Shown: positions 10,069-22,374 of the stretch, piece by piece
Layout: every line of letters begins with the position of its first letter
Numbering within the stretch: position 1 is the first letter of the stretch
Assembly: GCA_033239525.1 (NCBI GenBank)
Contig: BSYO01000033.1
Location: forward strand, 5,261,501 to 5,325,500
Direction: 5' to 3'
Length of the DNA stretch: 64,000 bases
Source of the DNA: Nepenthes gracilis
Lineage: Eukaryota > Streptophyta > Magnoliopsida > Caryophyllales > Nepenthaceae
Notes under the pieces: generated by a model
What the model was told of the DNA's origin: nothing
The model's input: the letters and a program-made list of their open reading frames with translations, nothing else
The model's database searches: none
Made by a program: the position numbers and the translations under genes

Positions 10069-13000
10069 TTACATGAACAAGTTAGGCCTTGATGCCTTGT
10101 AAGTAGTCTTAAGCTTTCTAGTTGGGGGTCTGACCTTCCTGAACACCAAGGGAAATTTGATTTTCGAATTGTGGAACTGCTTGGTGCTCTCCCTCTTGCA
10201 CAGCTTAGCAGGGACGGTAGCAGTCTTGATGATCTGGATGCAAGGGAATCGAACCCTATGGCGCGAGGCCATCTCATTGTACATTTGCTCAACAGCGCCA
10301 TTCAAAGTGGTGTCACGGAATTCCTTGTACATGTTATGGTAACCAGTTCGGCTCTGATAGCGAAGCCAGATCCCATAGTTCTTGATCTTGGTGGGATTCT
10401 TCTCAAAGATCTGAGGTATGACCAGAATTGTACTTTGAGGGTAACAAACAAAAATACTACTCATACTATAAATTTACTATAATTTTATAGAAAATGGTGA
10501 TTTAGTACCTATTATGTGAGCTCACTCAATAGAAAAAAAATATAAAAAAAAAAAACCCCATTCAACAAGTGCCGCATTATGTTTTTCAGTAGAATTGTCG
10601 CAGACTTGTATTAAGAGTAGTATTTTTTATACAGGAATCCACAAAGGGGAAGTGAAGAAACTGGTGTAATTTCAGGAACAGATGGTGGTAGTAGCACAAC
10701 AATATAAAGGCAGGACTGGTGATATTTGACGAGAATAGCACTATATATTAAGTTCTCAGAATGTAACTCAAAACAAAGATCTGTGGGTCCCTAACAAATA
10801 TCTTGGTTAACTTTTGTTTCGAGGTGAGAAAATATAAGTAAACAAATTATAAATACAGGCCAATTAAGATGCACATTATGGCAATAAACAAGCCTGAAAT
10901 TTTGATGATGGGTGCAATCTCTGACAACTTTGGGAAAATATTAAATGTTCATAGCAAGAGATACAATAAGGTTCTTAAATAAATAGGAAAAATTAAGAAA
11001 AAACAAGTACAAGCAAGTCTAGAAGCAAACCATTCCAACTATTCTCAACGTGAAGGCTTGCCACAATCTAACTTAGAAAATGCAACATAGCAAGAAAAAT
11101 AAACAACAGCCGTTGGGATTCCTCTACAACAGAAAGGTAAAGCAGTGTTCATGCAGAAATTTAATCCAGACTAACCTCATACTAAGATTAAATGGTAAGT
11201 AGAAAAGCAGAGGGGAAATAATTTATGTCTAGATCATTGATTCCCTCCTCCACTTGTGGAATTCAACTAAAAAAAATACTTCCATAGAAAATGGAATCAA
11301 ATTAATCAACTATGAAGCTAAATTTAAGATTATCGAGATTTTTTTTCATTTGAAAATATAACTAGCAGCTGCTAGCCACTAACTTCAATCCTATTAGTTT
11401 AAATATATATTAAATATATATTAAAGAGAAATTTCCTAAAAGGCGCGTCCATTCAAAACGTACCCTTTGATGGAAATGATATATTATTTCCCAATGGATA
11501 TATTTATTTAATACATACATGTTGAACGAAAGGAATGGTATTTTGGTAATTTAAAAATGATCATTTCTCCCACTATAAAAAGATGCCTATGGCCATTATT
11601 TGAGAATGTGCAAGATTTGTATAATATTTCTACAAATATAAGATGAAAAAAGAGAGAGAAATCATCACCAGGTTCTTCAAGACAAGAACAATTTTTGGTG
11701 TGGCACATGAAAGTTAGCGAATATGAATTCAAGTATGTAAATTTATTTATATACACAACTGAAAAGTAAAGAAATATGATAATAAAGATCCTGATAATGA
11801 AAAATTTTTATCTTAATATAAGAACCTTAAATGTGGTATCAGAGCAATAGTTCTAAATATCATACTTTCTTCCGATTGTATCGTTTAATTAATTATCATG
11901 ATTAAGGTATTCTGTTTTCCAAATTGAAAAAAAAAGGCAAAAGAAATTAGAAAACAGTGACAGTGAATTGCAATGACACTAAACAATACAGAGTCTTCAT
12001 TCATGGCATCAAATGCCCGCCGTCATCTGCCAACACCTGCTGCCATCCATAATCTCTTCTGCTGAGCCCATCGATTGTCCGCCGGCGTATCAATGAACAT
12101 CAGTCATGACATAATTAAAAATAATTATGGTGGATAATTACAGAATTAGGGGTGGCAAATTAGATAACTGCACGCTAAACCTGTTTACCACCATCTATGG
12201 CCGCTTTCCACCAAATCCATCATCAGCTGTCCAAGATTCGGCTGTTTGTTTCCAACTGGTATAAATGGTCACTGGATTTAGTGCCAAAACTTACGCAGAA
12301 GGGCTGTCGATCGCCAACAGTCACAATCGGTCCATCGGCCATCCAATAGGCAATGGTAAAAGCCGATAAGTGGCAACGGTTGGAAGCAGTGGTCGATGGG
12401 AGAGGCGCCCGTTGTTTATAGGCACCAATTGGAAAAGAAATGTGATGTTGGGAAATCAGGAGGAAAGAGCAGAAGGAAAATGAAACAGAAACAGAAAAGA
12501 AATATAATGTAATATATATTAGTTTAATATCTGATGATTAATTATTATTGATGCGTTCTCGGATCTACGGTGTTATATGGGTTAGGGAACTGTTTAATCT
12601 TCCGGGTTGGATTGATCTAGGGCCAACCCGATCCCCATTCCTTCGAACTTAGACCGTGCGCAACACAACAAAAAACAAGAGGTCAGAGGATTGATGGGAC
12701 TAACTCCCCGATATATCCTCCGACGCTCAAGTCAGTAATCTTTCTTTAGGAAATTGAAAGATGCAAAAAAGTAAAAAATTTTGAGTCGGCGATGTTTGGT
12801 GTACAGATTTAATGTTTTGTTGCATCTAGCCAAGAGATGGCCTGAGAGTTATACACTTGACTAAAAGTGGCATATTAGGTGTTGTCCTCAAATGAGAGTG
12901 AGATTTTGATGCCTATGAGAGGCTTCTTAGGCTGAGAATCTCATTATGCCCCACTTTTCCTTTGAGACAATGACGAAGCATTTATAATGTTGATAGACGT

Positions 13001-16000
13001 TTTTAACCTCCTCCACTGCCCGTAAAACCGTCTTGGATAAGGGCAGCCGGTTTCCTCTCTCCATTCCAGCCGATTCCGGTAGGTTTTTCCAATTGGAGTG
13101 GGTCATGGGCTGATATCCGGAGGATGCTAGTTCCATCCATTTTTTCCGGCTCGTCCTTGGGCCTTTTTCCTGAGACGGCCCGTTTCAGGTCGTGATGTGG
13201 GACGGCTTTTCACTAGGTTACTCTTTCATTCGTGGGCCCTACTCCTTGGTTGACCCATTTACGGCAGTACCTATTAATTGTTTATATGATTTAATATCAG
13301 TATTATGTGAAATTTAAAATTTAAATTTGTTATTTTTATCATGATAAAATATTATGAGTTCAGATTTATGTAGATATTAATTATAATATTTTATAAAGTA
13401 ATTACAATTGAATATCTATATAATGATATAGTTTGGTAACTGTCAAAGTAACCTGACTAAATTGTTATATAGATATTAAATTGTAGAATGAAAATTTCAC
13501 ATAGTTATCCCATATATTAATTTAATTATTTTGTAAATTTAAAGTGTTACAAATTTTCAATTAGTAGATATAATGGGAGAATCAAAGGTGCATCAATTTC
13601 TACATAATTAATTAATTGAATAGGATAATTAATAAGTATCATTTATTTCAAATAGGATCCTAAATATCTAGAGTGAGATACTTATTTGAATTTTGAAACA
13701 TTATTAATTATTTCTATAAGAGAATGGAATCACTATAATAGTTAATTAGTGTGCTATAATTATATCCAAAGGTAGATTATAATGACACTATTTATATTTA
13801 TGTTCCTCCTATTTTTGTTAATTCAAAACATTAATGCTAAGCATGTTAATTTATTACAATATTTGTTCCGGTTATGCTACATTCTCACGTTTCTTCTATT
13901 TTGATATTCAATGGAACTAATTTCTCCGATAGGTTTAAACAAATCCAATTTAATCTAGGTGTACTAAATCTTGACATAGTATTACAATTGGAGAAATCCA
14001 CTACTATTACTGTTACAAGTAGTGAGAAAGAAAATTCCTATTTTTGAGTATAGAAAAAATTAAACAGAATAAGTATGATATTTATAAAAATGACCATGGC
14101 AAACGATGTTAAATGAATACTTCCTAAAACAGAAAATGCTAATGATTTATTAAAAATTACTAAAAATCATTTCCGATCTATGGATAAGTCTCTTGCATGG
14201 ATGCTAATGACAAAACTTATTACCATGAAATTTGATAGTATTCAAGGGATGCATGAGCATATTCCTGAAATGACCAACTTGATTGTAAAACTTAAAACCC
14301 TTGGTATGGATGTGAATTAATATTTCTTTATTTAATTTATAATGAATTCATTTCCTCCTCAGTATAAGTTTTTCCAAATTCATTACAATACAATTAAAGA
14401 TAAATGGAATACCAAAAAATTGGGAAGCATGTTGGTCCAAGAGGAGGTAAGACTTAAACAATAAAGAATTTATTCAATAAATTTAATAGGCTATGGTGAT
14501 AAAAGAAATAAAAAGTAAAATGGAGAGAGCATTAAGGCTGGACCATTAAAAGAAAAGGAGGCCCATTCTGATACAGGGACTCAAAAGAAAAGAAGCAATG
14601 GAAGGTGTTACTTTTGTAAAAAGTTGGGACACTTTCAGAAAGATTGGTATAAAAGATAAGCTTAGTTCGAAAAGAAAGGTGAGCATTTTGCTTTTATTTA
14701 CTTTGAATCAAATCTAATTGAAATACCTTATAATACTTAGTGGTCTGACTCAGGTTCTAACGTTCATATTTTTAAAACGATGCATGGATTCCTTGCAACA
14801 CAAATCTTAAACCAGAATGAAAATTTCATTGTCTTGGAAAATGATAACAAATTTCCCGTTTTAACTATTAGAACTTTTCATTTATTTCTTAATTCTGAAT
14901 TGTATTCAGATTTATTGAAAACACAATATATTCTTTCAATTTCTAGAAATCTCATTTCCATTTCCAAACTCAATCTCCAAGGATACTCTTTGAAATTTGT
15001 AAATAGAAGAGTGAGCTTATATAAAAATAAAACCTTTTTTAGTTCGGAAACTTTTTCTGATGGCCTTTACAAAATTAACCTTGACTAAAAATTTGTTGAA
15101 ACTATTATAACCTTAAACTATAATATAGGAACAAAACATAATGATATAAATAAGAATTTTTCCTTCTTGTGGCATAAAAGATTGAGTCATATATCTAAAA
15201 ATCATATGAAAATGTTGGTGAAAGAAGGGATTTTGCTAAACTTTGATTTCTCCGATCTTGATATATGTGTGAATTATATTAAAGGAAAGCAAACCAAATA
15301 TACAAAGAAGGGTACCACAAAAAGTAAAAAACTTCTAAAGATCATCCATATAGATATTTATGGGCCTTTTGACTCTCCATCTTTAGGTGAAGAAAAATAT
15401 TTCATTACTTTTATTGAAAACTTTTCACATTATTATTATATTTATTTATTGCATGCGATGTCTAAGGCTGTAAATTCCTTAGAAATATATATAACTGTGA
15501 TTGAAAGACAATTAAATAAAAGTAAGAAAGTCATTAGATACGATAAAGGTGGTAAATATTATGATAAGTATGATGAATTAGGATAATATCCTGGTGCTTT
15601 AACTAAACCATCAGAAAGGCATTGCATATGTGTACAATATACTATGCCAGGGATGTCATGGCAGAAAGGCGTTGTTGAATGGCGTAATCATATTTTAATA
15701 GACATGGTTAGGAGTATATAAACAAATTTCTCTTTATCCAAATTTTTGTGGATGGAAATTATTATTCCGACTACTATTGAACAACAAATTAGTAACCCTA
15801 TCCTCAATAATGAGAATGCCACTATTGAATGAAATATAGAACAATCACAGGAAATAGTATTAAGAAGATCTCATAAAGAAATGAGATCTACTATTTTAAA
15901 TTAATATTTGGTTTATATACAAGAATTTGAGTTTATTGAACAACAAATTAGTGATCCTATCCTCAATAATGAGAATGCCACCACTGAATGAAATATAAAA

Positions 16001-19000
16001 CGATCACAAGAAGTAGTATTAAGAAGATCTCATAGAGAAATGAGATCTACTATTTTAAATTAATATTTGGTTTACCTACAAGAATTTGAATTTGATATAG
16101 AGATATATGATGATCCGGTTTCTTTTTAATAAGCCATAAAAGACCAGTTAAAATTAATGGCACATAATGAAATCTGTGATATTGTCAAATTACCTAAAAG
16201 TTAAGAACATGTGGTTGTAAATAGGTATTTAAAATCAAACATGAGTCTAAAGACAATACGAGCGGTATACAACTAGACTTGTGGCCAAATGTTGTAATCC
16301 AGGAGGTGACATTCATTATTAAGGAAACATTTTTTCTAGTCTCAAAGAATGATTCCTTAAAAGTTATAATAGCATTAGTGGCACATTTTGATTTGGAGTT
16401 GTACCAAATGGATATAAAACTTCTATTTTGAATGGAAGGTTAGATAAAAAAATTTACATGAAAGAACCTGAATGATTCTTCGTTGAAGGTTAAAAGAACT
16501 TAGTTTGCAAATTACAGAAATCAATATATAGGCTTAAACAAACCTCACGATAATGGTACCTTAAGTTTCATAATACCATTTTATCCTTTTGATTTATAGA
16601 AAATATTGTTGATCAGTGCATAAATCTAAATGTCAGTAGGAGCAAGTTTTTATTTTTAGTTCTATATATTAATGATATATTACTTGCAAATAATAATCTT
16701 GGGTTGTCACATGAGACAAAACACTATCTCTTTAAAAGTTTTGATATGAAAGATATAGGAAAGGCAACTTATATGATAGGAATAAAAATATTCCCAAACA
16801 GATCACATAGATTGTTAAGTTTATCTCAATAATGATATATCAAAAAAATTTTAGAGAGATTTGAGATGAAGAACTATGCAGCCAGTATTACTCCAATCCA
16901 AAAATGTGATAAATTTAGTTTAATACAATACCCACAAAATAAATGGGAATGAAATCAAATGAAAGACATTCCTTATACGTTTGCAATAAAAAGTTCGATA
17001 TATGCACAAACTTGCACCAAACCAGATATAAATTTCATAGTTGGTATGTTCAGACAATACCAAAGCAATCCTGATACGGATTATTGGAAGACTGTAAAAA
17101 ACGTAATGAGATACTTACAAGAAAGTAAAAACCACATTCTTACTCATAAGAAGTCAGATCATTTAGAAGTGATAGGATATTCAAATTTAGACTATACTAA
17201 ATGTACAGATACCAAAAAGTCTATATCTGGATATATTTTTATTTTGACTAGAAGAGCAATTTCATGAATGAGTGCAAAATAATCTGTGATTGCTATATCC
17301 ACGATGGAAGCAAAGTTTATGGCATGTTTTGAAGCCACTATACATACATTATGACTACAGAATTTTATTTTAGGACTTGAAATTGTTGACAGTATAGCCA
17401 GGCCACTAAAAATTTATTATGATAATTTCGTAGCAGTTTTATTTTCAAAGAACGATAAGTATTTAAAGGATGCTAAGCATATAAAGATTGAATATCTTGT
17501 CATTAAAAGTAAAATTTAGAAATAAAGGGTATCAATAGAGTATATTAGAATCAAATTTATGATTGTAGATCCATTAACTAAGGGTTTACCTCCAAAGAAA
17601 TAAAGGGTATCAATAGAGTATATTAGAATCAAATTTATGATTGTAGATCCATTAACTAAAGGTTTACCCCCAAAGGCATTCATAGATCATGTTGACAGTA
17701 TGGGTCTTTGTCGTTACCCATGATATAACAATATTACTCTTAACATTTGTGATCCCACATAATATATTTCTAATATCTCATATTTTTTCATATTGTTCGA
17801 ACTTAAAATTGTGAATTAAAGATAACAGGAATAGTCTTTTAATAAGATATTATTGTTGGACCGTATAAATATTTCTCCTTTAAGACTTTAATAATGTGAT
17901 TCACAAGTGTTGTGGTACATGGAAGGAACTACGTCAGATAATGAAATGAAACCATCATGAATCACATTTGTTGATTATTTGATTATAATATTATGATATC
18001 TAAACTATTTAAGGATTGTAATATTGCATATTTAAAATTTATTTTAATTATCGCAATAAAAATTATTGTTATATAGGCCAAGTGAGAGAATGTTGAAAAT
18101 ATGTCTCACATGACAATGCACATGAATTATTGAATTATGATTAAATAAGTACAATCCCATTAGTTTAAATATATATTAAAGAGAAATTTTCTAAAAGATA
18201 TACCTATTTAAGATTGTATTATTTGATGAAAAGGATATATTATTTTCTAATGGAAAAGTCTATTTAAGAAATACCCGTTCAACGAAAAGAGAGACATTTT
18301 GATAATTTAAGAATGATCCTCTCTTCCTCTATAAAAAGACGTCCATGGCTATCATTTTGGAATGTATAAGATTTGCATAATATTTATATAAATCATAAAG
18401 TGAGTGAAGCGAAAGAAATCATCTCTTAGTTCTTTGAGACGAGAACAACTTTTAGTGTGGCACGTGAAAGTTTATCAATTATAAATCCAACTAAGTAAAT
18501 TTATTTGCATACATAATTAATTGGTGAAGAAATATGATAATGAAGATCCTAAAAATAAAATTTTTTTTATCTCAATACAAGAATCTTACAGATGCCACAT
18601 AAATGCCTGTGCACATGTACTTAATTCAGCGAGGCAACTGCAGCATACATTCAGAGACATAATCTATCAAACTAACAACGTAATTTGTACATTATATATT
18701 ATAGATTCAAGCATTAGAAGCGTGGGAGTAATAGTTTTCTCCAACTAGTCAGAAAGATTGTTAAAATAAAATTAATATATCTAACTAAGACATGATAAAA
18801 AAGTCAGGGAACAGATACAACGTTAAATAGGCACCCTTTCAATACATGTTATTCATTCGAAATGCGAAATTAAGTTGACAAAATCTTTCAAGGATAATCG
18901 AAGCAATAGCTAATGCATATTTTGGTACACAGTTTCAGCAATTACAATTGACCAGTAACCATATTGAATTTACCGCATTTCTAGCACCAGGAATTATAGC

Positions 19001-19458
19001 GGAGCATAAATAACTAAAAAATAAAAATTTCCATTACAGCTTCGATCATCCTGGTACAAATTAACATAAAAAATATACCTCATTAATTGCAAGCACTTGG
19101 CCGTTACTCTTCTTCACTTTCTTCAGCTTCCTCAAGAAATACCTGAAGAAAAATAAAAAGAAATACTTATGAAAACAAAAATTCAATGAGATCCAAAACT
19201 AGGAAGCTATATCAAAACATCAAAGTAACAGAAACGAGTTACCAAAACTTGGACTTGGCGCGAACCGAGTTGGTAGCCCAAAGCTTCATTCGGTAGATCT
19301 TCGGATGCGCGTCATTTTCAGTAGGGAGAGCTCGCCCAACGACTTGGTACTGATGAAACTGTTAAGATGAAACATCGAATCAGAAATATGGAGGGAAGAG
19401 AACAGGTAATCAAATGGATGAAAACCAAGAGGCCGCAGCATACCCTGAATTGTCCCAT
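10069..19458 (-). CDS. RPL18A: 60S ribosomal protein L18a (eL20), complete four-exon gene
   Basis: Encodes eL20, a component of the cytosolic large ribosomal subunit. Exons on the minus strand: 19458-19444 (MGQFR), 19358-19243 ([14 protein letters not shown]... to KSKF), 19142-19079 ([21 protein letters not shown]) and 10410-10069 ([20 protein letters not shown]... to KASRPNLFM, stop TAA). All three introns have GT/AG ends, phases agree (the Trp codon is split TG|G between exons 2 and 3), and the spliced product is 178 residues, the usual family length, with no gap or stop. The start is chosen by family N-terminus ([14 protein letters not shown]). Oddity: intron 3 (19078-10411) is 8,668 bp and contains an entire copia retrotransposon in the opposite orientation, plus 488 bp of ordinary intron at 18591-19078. 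The promoter carries telo-box and site II motifs. The identification is very strong; whether the long intron is spliced efficiently is not visible. Confidence 0.95.
11348..11830 (+). mobile_element. 5' LTR of the intronic copia element
   Basis: Parallels 18091-18590: 'attagtttaaatatatatta', 'cactataaaaagatgcc', 'gacaagaacaattttt' and 'ggcacatgaaag' all recur there with small changes. Contains a TATA box (CTATAAAAAG near 11573). It carries an extra 'aaatatatatt' duplication relative to the 3' LTR. Confidence 0.8.
12549..13270 (-). mobile_element. LTR nested in the copia leader
   Basis: Between the copia primer-binding site and gag, minus-strand-oriented LTR sequence starts on the plus strand with 'tgatgcgttctcgg' (the GCATCA end) and carries the U5 core as 'cctccgacgctcaagtcag' near 12718. 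This matches the family of 27029-28869 and 50920-51900. The other end is not sharp; 'ttacggca' near 13266 is a candidate. No target duplication could be confirmed. Confidence 0.5.
15779..16096 (+). repeat. 159-bp tandem duplication in copia pol
   Basis: 'gaacaacaaattag' at 15779 recurs at 15938, and the whole intervening text follows with few changes ('agatctactattttaaatta' appears in both). 159 bp equals 53 codons, so the frame would be kept. It falls between integrase and reverse transcriptase. Confidence 0.85.
17521..17676 (+). repeat. 78-bp tandem duplication in copia RNase H tail
   Basis: 'aataaagggtatcaataga' occurs at 17521 and 17599; the units differ at about two bases. 78 bp equals 26 codons. 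The near identity indicates that this duplication is younger than the general decay of the element. Confidence 0.85.
18091..18590 (+). mobile_element. 3' LTR of the intronic copia element
   Basis: TGTTGAAAATATG...GAATCTTACA, 500 bp, with TATA-like CTATAAAAAG near 18330. It follows RNase H remnants and a purine-rich tract ('aagtgagagaa', 18081-18090). Confidence 0.8.
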
Positions 19459-19660
19459 CCCTTCCCTCTTCCACTGGAGTGCTGCCGAGAGCGGGCTAGG
19501 GTTTTCGTAAGCTTAAATATAGAGGAGAAGAAGGAGAAGAAACCCTAACGATAACTGAATCGAAGCAGCTCGACTCTGAAATGGGCCTAGTAGTTTCAGC
19601 CCAATAAAGCCACGAGAAACCAAGTCGCGCGTTCGACCGCTTCATAGCCCAGTGTTCGTT
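19459..19660 (-). promoter_or_regulatory. RPL18a promoter and 5' leader with telo-boxes and site II elements
   Basis: Upstream of the minus-strand ATG lie AAAACCCTAG (minus; 19496-19505), a plus-strand telo-box AAACCCTAA (19540-19548), and three site II (TGGGCY-type) elements: TGGGCC at 19582-19587 (plus), TTGGGC at 19604-19599 (minus) and TGGGCT at 19651-19646 (minus). An AT-rich TATATTTAAG lies near 19512-19521. Telo-box plus site II is the known signature of plant ribosomal-protein promoters, driving expression in dividing cells. Confidence 0.75.
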
Positions 19661-19759
19661 GACTGAATTTTTTTTTATAACTTCAATCGTTAAATAATGC
19701 TTTGGCAAGAATATATCTTTAAATAACGTCATATATTATTTATTTAATTATTTATATTA

Positions 19760-20990
19760 CAAAATTTATATAAAATAAATAAATAAATAGGAAATAACTT
19801 TGATTAAAATTGGGTCATTTGAATCTTCCCCAAATTTTATAAAACTTACTTAATATATATAAATATTATAGATAAATATAATTAAAAATTTAATTTAATT
19901 AATTTTTTACCAGGCACGGCCATGGAATAAAGTGATTGATTTGGCCGAGTATGGATTATAATTTTTTATAAAAAAATGTTTATTTTAAATAAATGTTGAG
20001 TTAAAAATCATTTTAATATGTTAATTTTTTTATATAATTAATAATTTTTATATAAAGATTAATCATTTAAATATATACTTTAGTAATATTTTAATATAAA
20101 TATTATAATTTCGAATATTATAATTTATGGCATGAAATATGTGACCCATGTTTGACTTTAATCCAATTTTAATTTTGAAGTTTTTTTTCATTATATTTTG
20201 AGTATAACATTTTAAATAGCATAAAATTTTTCAATAAGTTTTAGAAAGAAGAAGGGAAGAGAAAGAAAAGAATAAGCTTTCAAAAATTTTTTAGAATTAA
20301 GTCTGTTAAATTAAAGATTTAATATAATTATTTTTAAATATATGTTTTACATTTTATTTTGTGTATAAAATTTTAAATAATATAAAATTTTTCTATAAGT
20401 TTTAGAAAGAAGAAGGAAAGAGACAAAGAAGAATGAGCTTTCCAAACATTTTTGAAATTAAATTTGTTAAATCAAAGGTTTAATACAAGTATTTTTAAAT
20501 TTATTTTATGAACCCTTTGATTTTATTTACTATATTTATTTTATTATATATGCAAACTACCTTTTACATTTTTGTTTTATAATTTTTTTACTAGAAGTTT
20601 TAATATTTTATTTGATTTTACTAAAGGTTTTAGAATTTTATTCGTATTTTATAAAATAAGTAAATATTTTAAATTATTATATTTGTATACAAAAATATTT
20701 ATGAAGAAAATCCATTTAACTTGTGTGTTTGGCATTGCATATTGATATTTTATGTAAATGCTTCGGATCAAATATTATTTTGATAATTAATGCAATTTGT
20801 ATTTTTTTTTATAGTAGAAAATTTTAAAATTTATACTTTTTCACATAGTGAAGAGTTATGAACATTTATAATTTTCTTACAAAAGTGAAAAAGTCTTGAA
20901 TATTTGTATAAGGTCCTACATTTATTATTTTTATTGATAATTATTATAAGAAATTGAATATAATTATATATTTGGACGTCATAATTGTTG
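19760..20990. repeat. AT-rich intergenic DNA with a 161-bp tandem duplication
   Basis: No gene is supported. About 20185-20505 consists of two units: 'ttagaaagaagaaggga' at 20241 recurs as 'ttagaaagaagaaggaa' at 20402, and flanking text such as 'cataaaatttttcaataag' versus 'tataaaatttttctataag' aligns. The remainder is low-complexity A/T. Confidence 0.6.
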
Positions 20991-21900
20991 AGATCTAATC
21001 TATTATTTGAATCATAAGAAAATACACAATAACACACGACAAGTATATAAGATCGATAAATATATGATTTTTACGTGAAAAACTCTCTCTTGAACGGGAG
21101 AGAAAAATTATGGGACTCAAGATCTAAAAATATTCCCACTATGTAATGCTCAATTACACAAATCTCAAATATAAGATCAAATTACCTTATCTCAAAATAA
21201 GTTTGTACAATAGAGACTATAAGATGAAAGAGAAGAAGTAGAACCCGATAAATATTTTTCTCAACAGCAAGAATAATGTACCCAGTTGACGAAGATTAAA
21301 ACTCGATTCGGAATACAAATGGATGTACAAATATTACTTTTTTTCATTTTCTCCTTTTTCTTCTTTTTTTTCTTCTTTTTTTTTCTCAAAACAGCGTTCA
21401 AATTGTAGTTCTTCAACCCTAACACGCGTTAGTTGTATTTTTATCCTCCAAGCTGCGCTCAAGTGCCAGGCAGGTGCAGCTCAAATGCGGTACTTCTGGA
21501 ATTGGCACTCGAGCGTTTGGTAGGCGTTGATCGAGTGCAGAGTTTCTAGAAATGGCGCTCGAGCGCTTAGCAGGTGTGGCTTGAGCACGGCGCTTCTGGA
21601 AATGACACTCAAGCTCCCGGAAAGCACAGGACTTCTGAAAATGGCGCCTAAAACGCAGCTCGAGTGTGGTGTTATTGTAATCAGCACCTTAGGTTTTCGT
21701 CGTATGCGCAAAAATACTTATCATTCATACCACCAATTGACACATCAAAATGGGTATGAGCCTACACGAGAGTAACCCATAACCCAATAATAATATATCA
21801 GATATACTTAAAAATTGTATCTATTATCTACGGGTGTAAAAGAAAGTAATTTTAACCTCATCTATATCGAGTAATTTATAAATAGTCCGCCTATTAATCT
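20990..21900. mobile_element. LTR-like fragment containing a 50-bp minisatellite
   Basis: Starts near 'tgttgagatctaatc' (20987) and carries 'tttttacgtgaaaaactctc' and 'ccactatgtaatg' phrases resembling the R/U5 part of some plant LTRs (compare 33935-34010). No second LTR or coding domain is seen. The GC-rich stretch 21430-21690 is a minisatellite described separately. Family assignment is uncertain. Confidence 0.35.
21469..21660. repeat. 50-bp minisatellite, 3 full copies plus partial
   Basis: Units start 'ggcaggtgca' (21469), 'ggtaggcgtt' (21519), 'agcaggtgtg' (21569) and a partial 'ggaaagcaca' (21619). Each unit includes 'ttctggaaatggc' and a CTCGAG-like palindrome ('gcgctcgagcgc' in unit 2). 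GC content is far above the flanks. Related GC-rich, CTCGAG-rich text occurs at 60170-60400. Confidence 0.7.
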
Positions 21901-22374
21901 AAATAATAGTGCTTTATTATAAGGTTTTTGAGAGTATACGAAACTTTTTTTCAAAATTAGACTTTTAGCCCTTAATTCTAAAATTTTGGTATGATTTAAA
22001 TTTTTAGATTTTAGCTTATACAGTGTTTAAGACTTTTAAAATAATTGGCCCTAGAGATTTAGACATTTAAGCCTTTTGAAAAGTACACAATTAAGACTTT
22101 TTAGACAATTTTGTGTAATTTAGATTATTTAATATTTATATACATATTATGAATTTTAGCATTCAAAGTCTTTATTTGGATATTTAACATATTGAAACAT
22201 TTGATATATTAAATCTCACATATTTTTTACTATTTTTTATTTCTCTATCTATTTTATGGACATATATTTGTTTATATATATATATTTACTGATTTTTAAA
22301 TTCACAATTTTACTTTATTTTTCTAGCTCTTTTAAATTAGTGAGCCATAGATACAGTAATTTGATAGAAGGTAC

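Larger units (their letters stand above)
13901..17700 (+). pseudogene. Copia gag-pol, multiply disabled
   Basis: Fragments in several frames, in copia order: gag N-terminus ([18 protein letters not shown], near 13905); UBN2-type gag ([13 protein letters not shown] and [15 protein letters not shown], 14220-14460); zinc knuckle [13 protein letters not shown] with its last Cys replaced (14610-14655); protease DSGSN (14745); GAG-pre-integrase and integrase HHCC ([14 protein letters not shown], 15167) with DIYGPF and a D-K-GG motif; reverse transcriptase with YINDILLAN (about 16662) in place of YVDD; and RNase H ending in [10 protein letters not shown] (about 17570 and 17645). Stops and frameshifts occur throughout, so no functional product is possible. 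Confidence 0.85.
11348..18590 (+). mobile_element. Decayed Ty1-copia retrotransposon inside RPL18a intron 3
   Basis: Two LTRs (11348-11830 and 18091-18590) enclose a primer-binding site TGGTATCAGAGC at 11834-11845 (initiator-Met tRNA type) and gag-pol remnants in copia order. The 3' LTR starts TGTTGAAAATATG after a purine-rich 'aagtgagagaa' tract and ends CA. The 5' LTR start is eroded and no clear target duplication remains. Orientation is opposite to RPL18a, so the LTR polyadenylation signal does not face the host transcript. Confidence 0.85.

Noticed and set aside
10157..10482. Plus-strand frames over RPL18a exon 4
   Set aside because: Antisense shadows of a strongly conserved ribosomal-protein exon.
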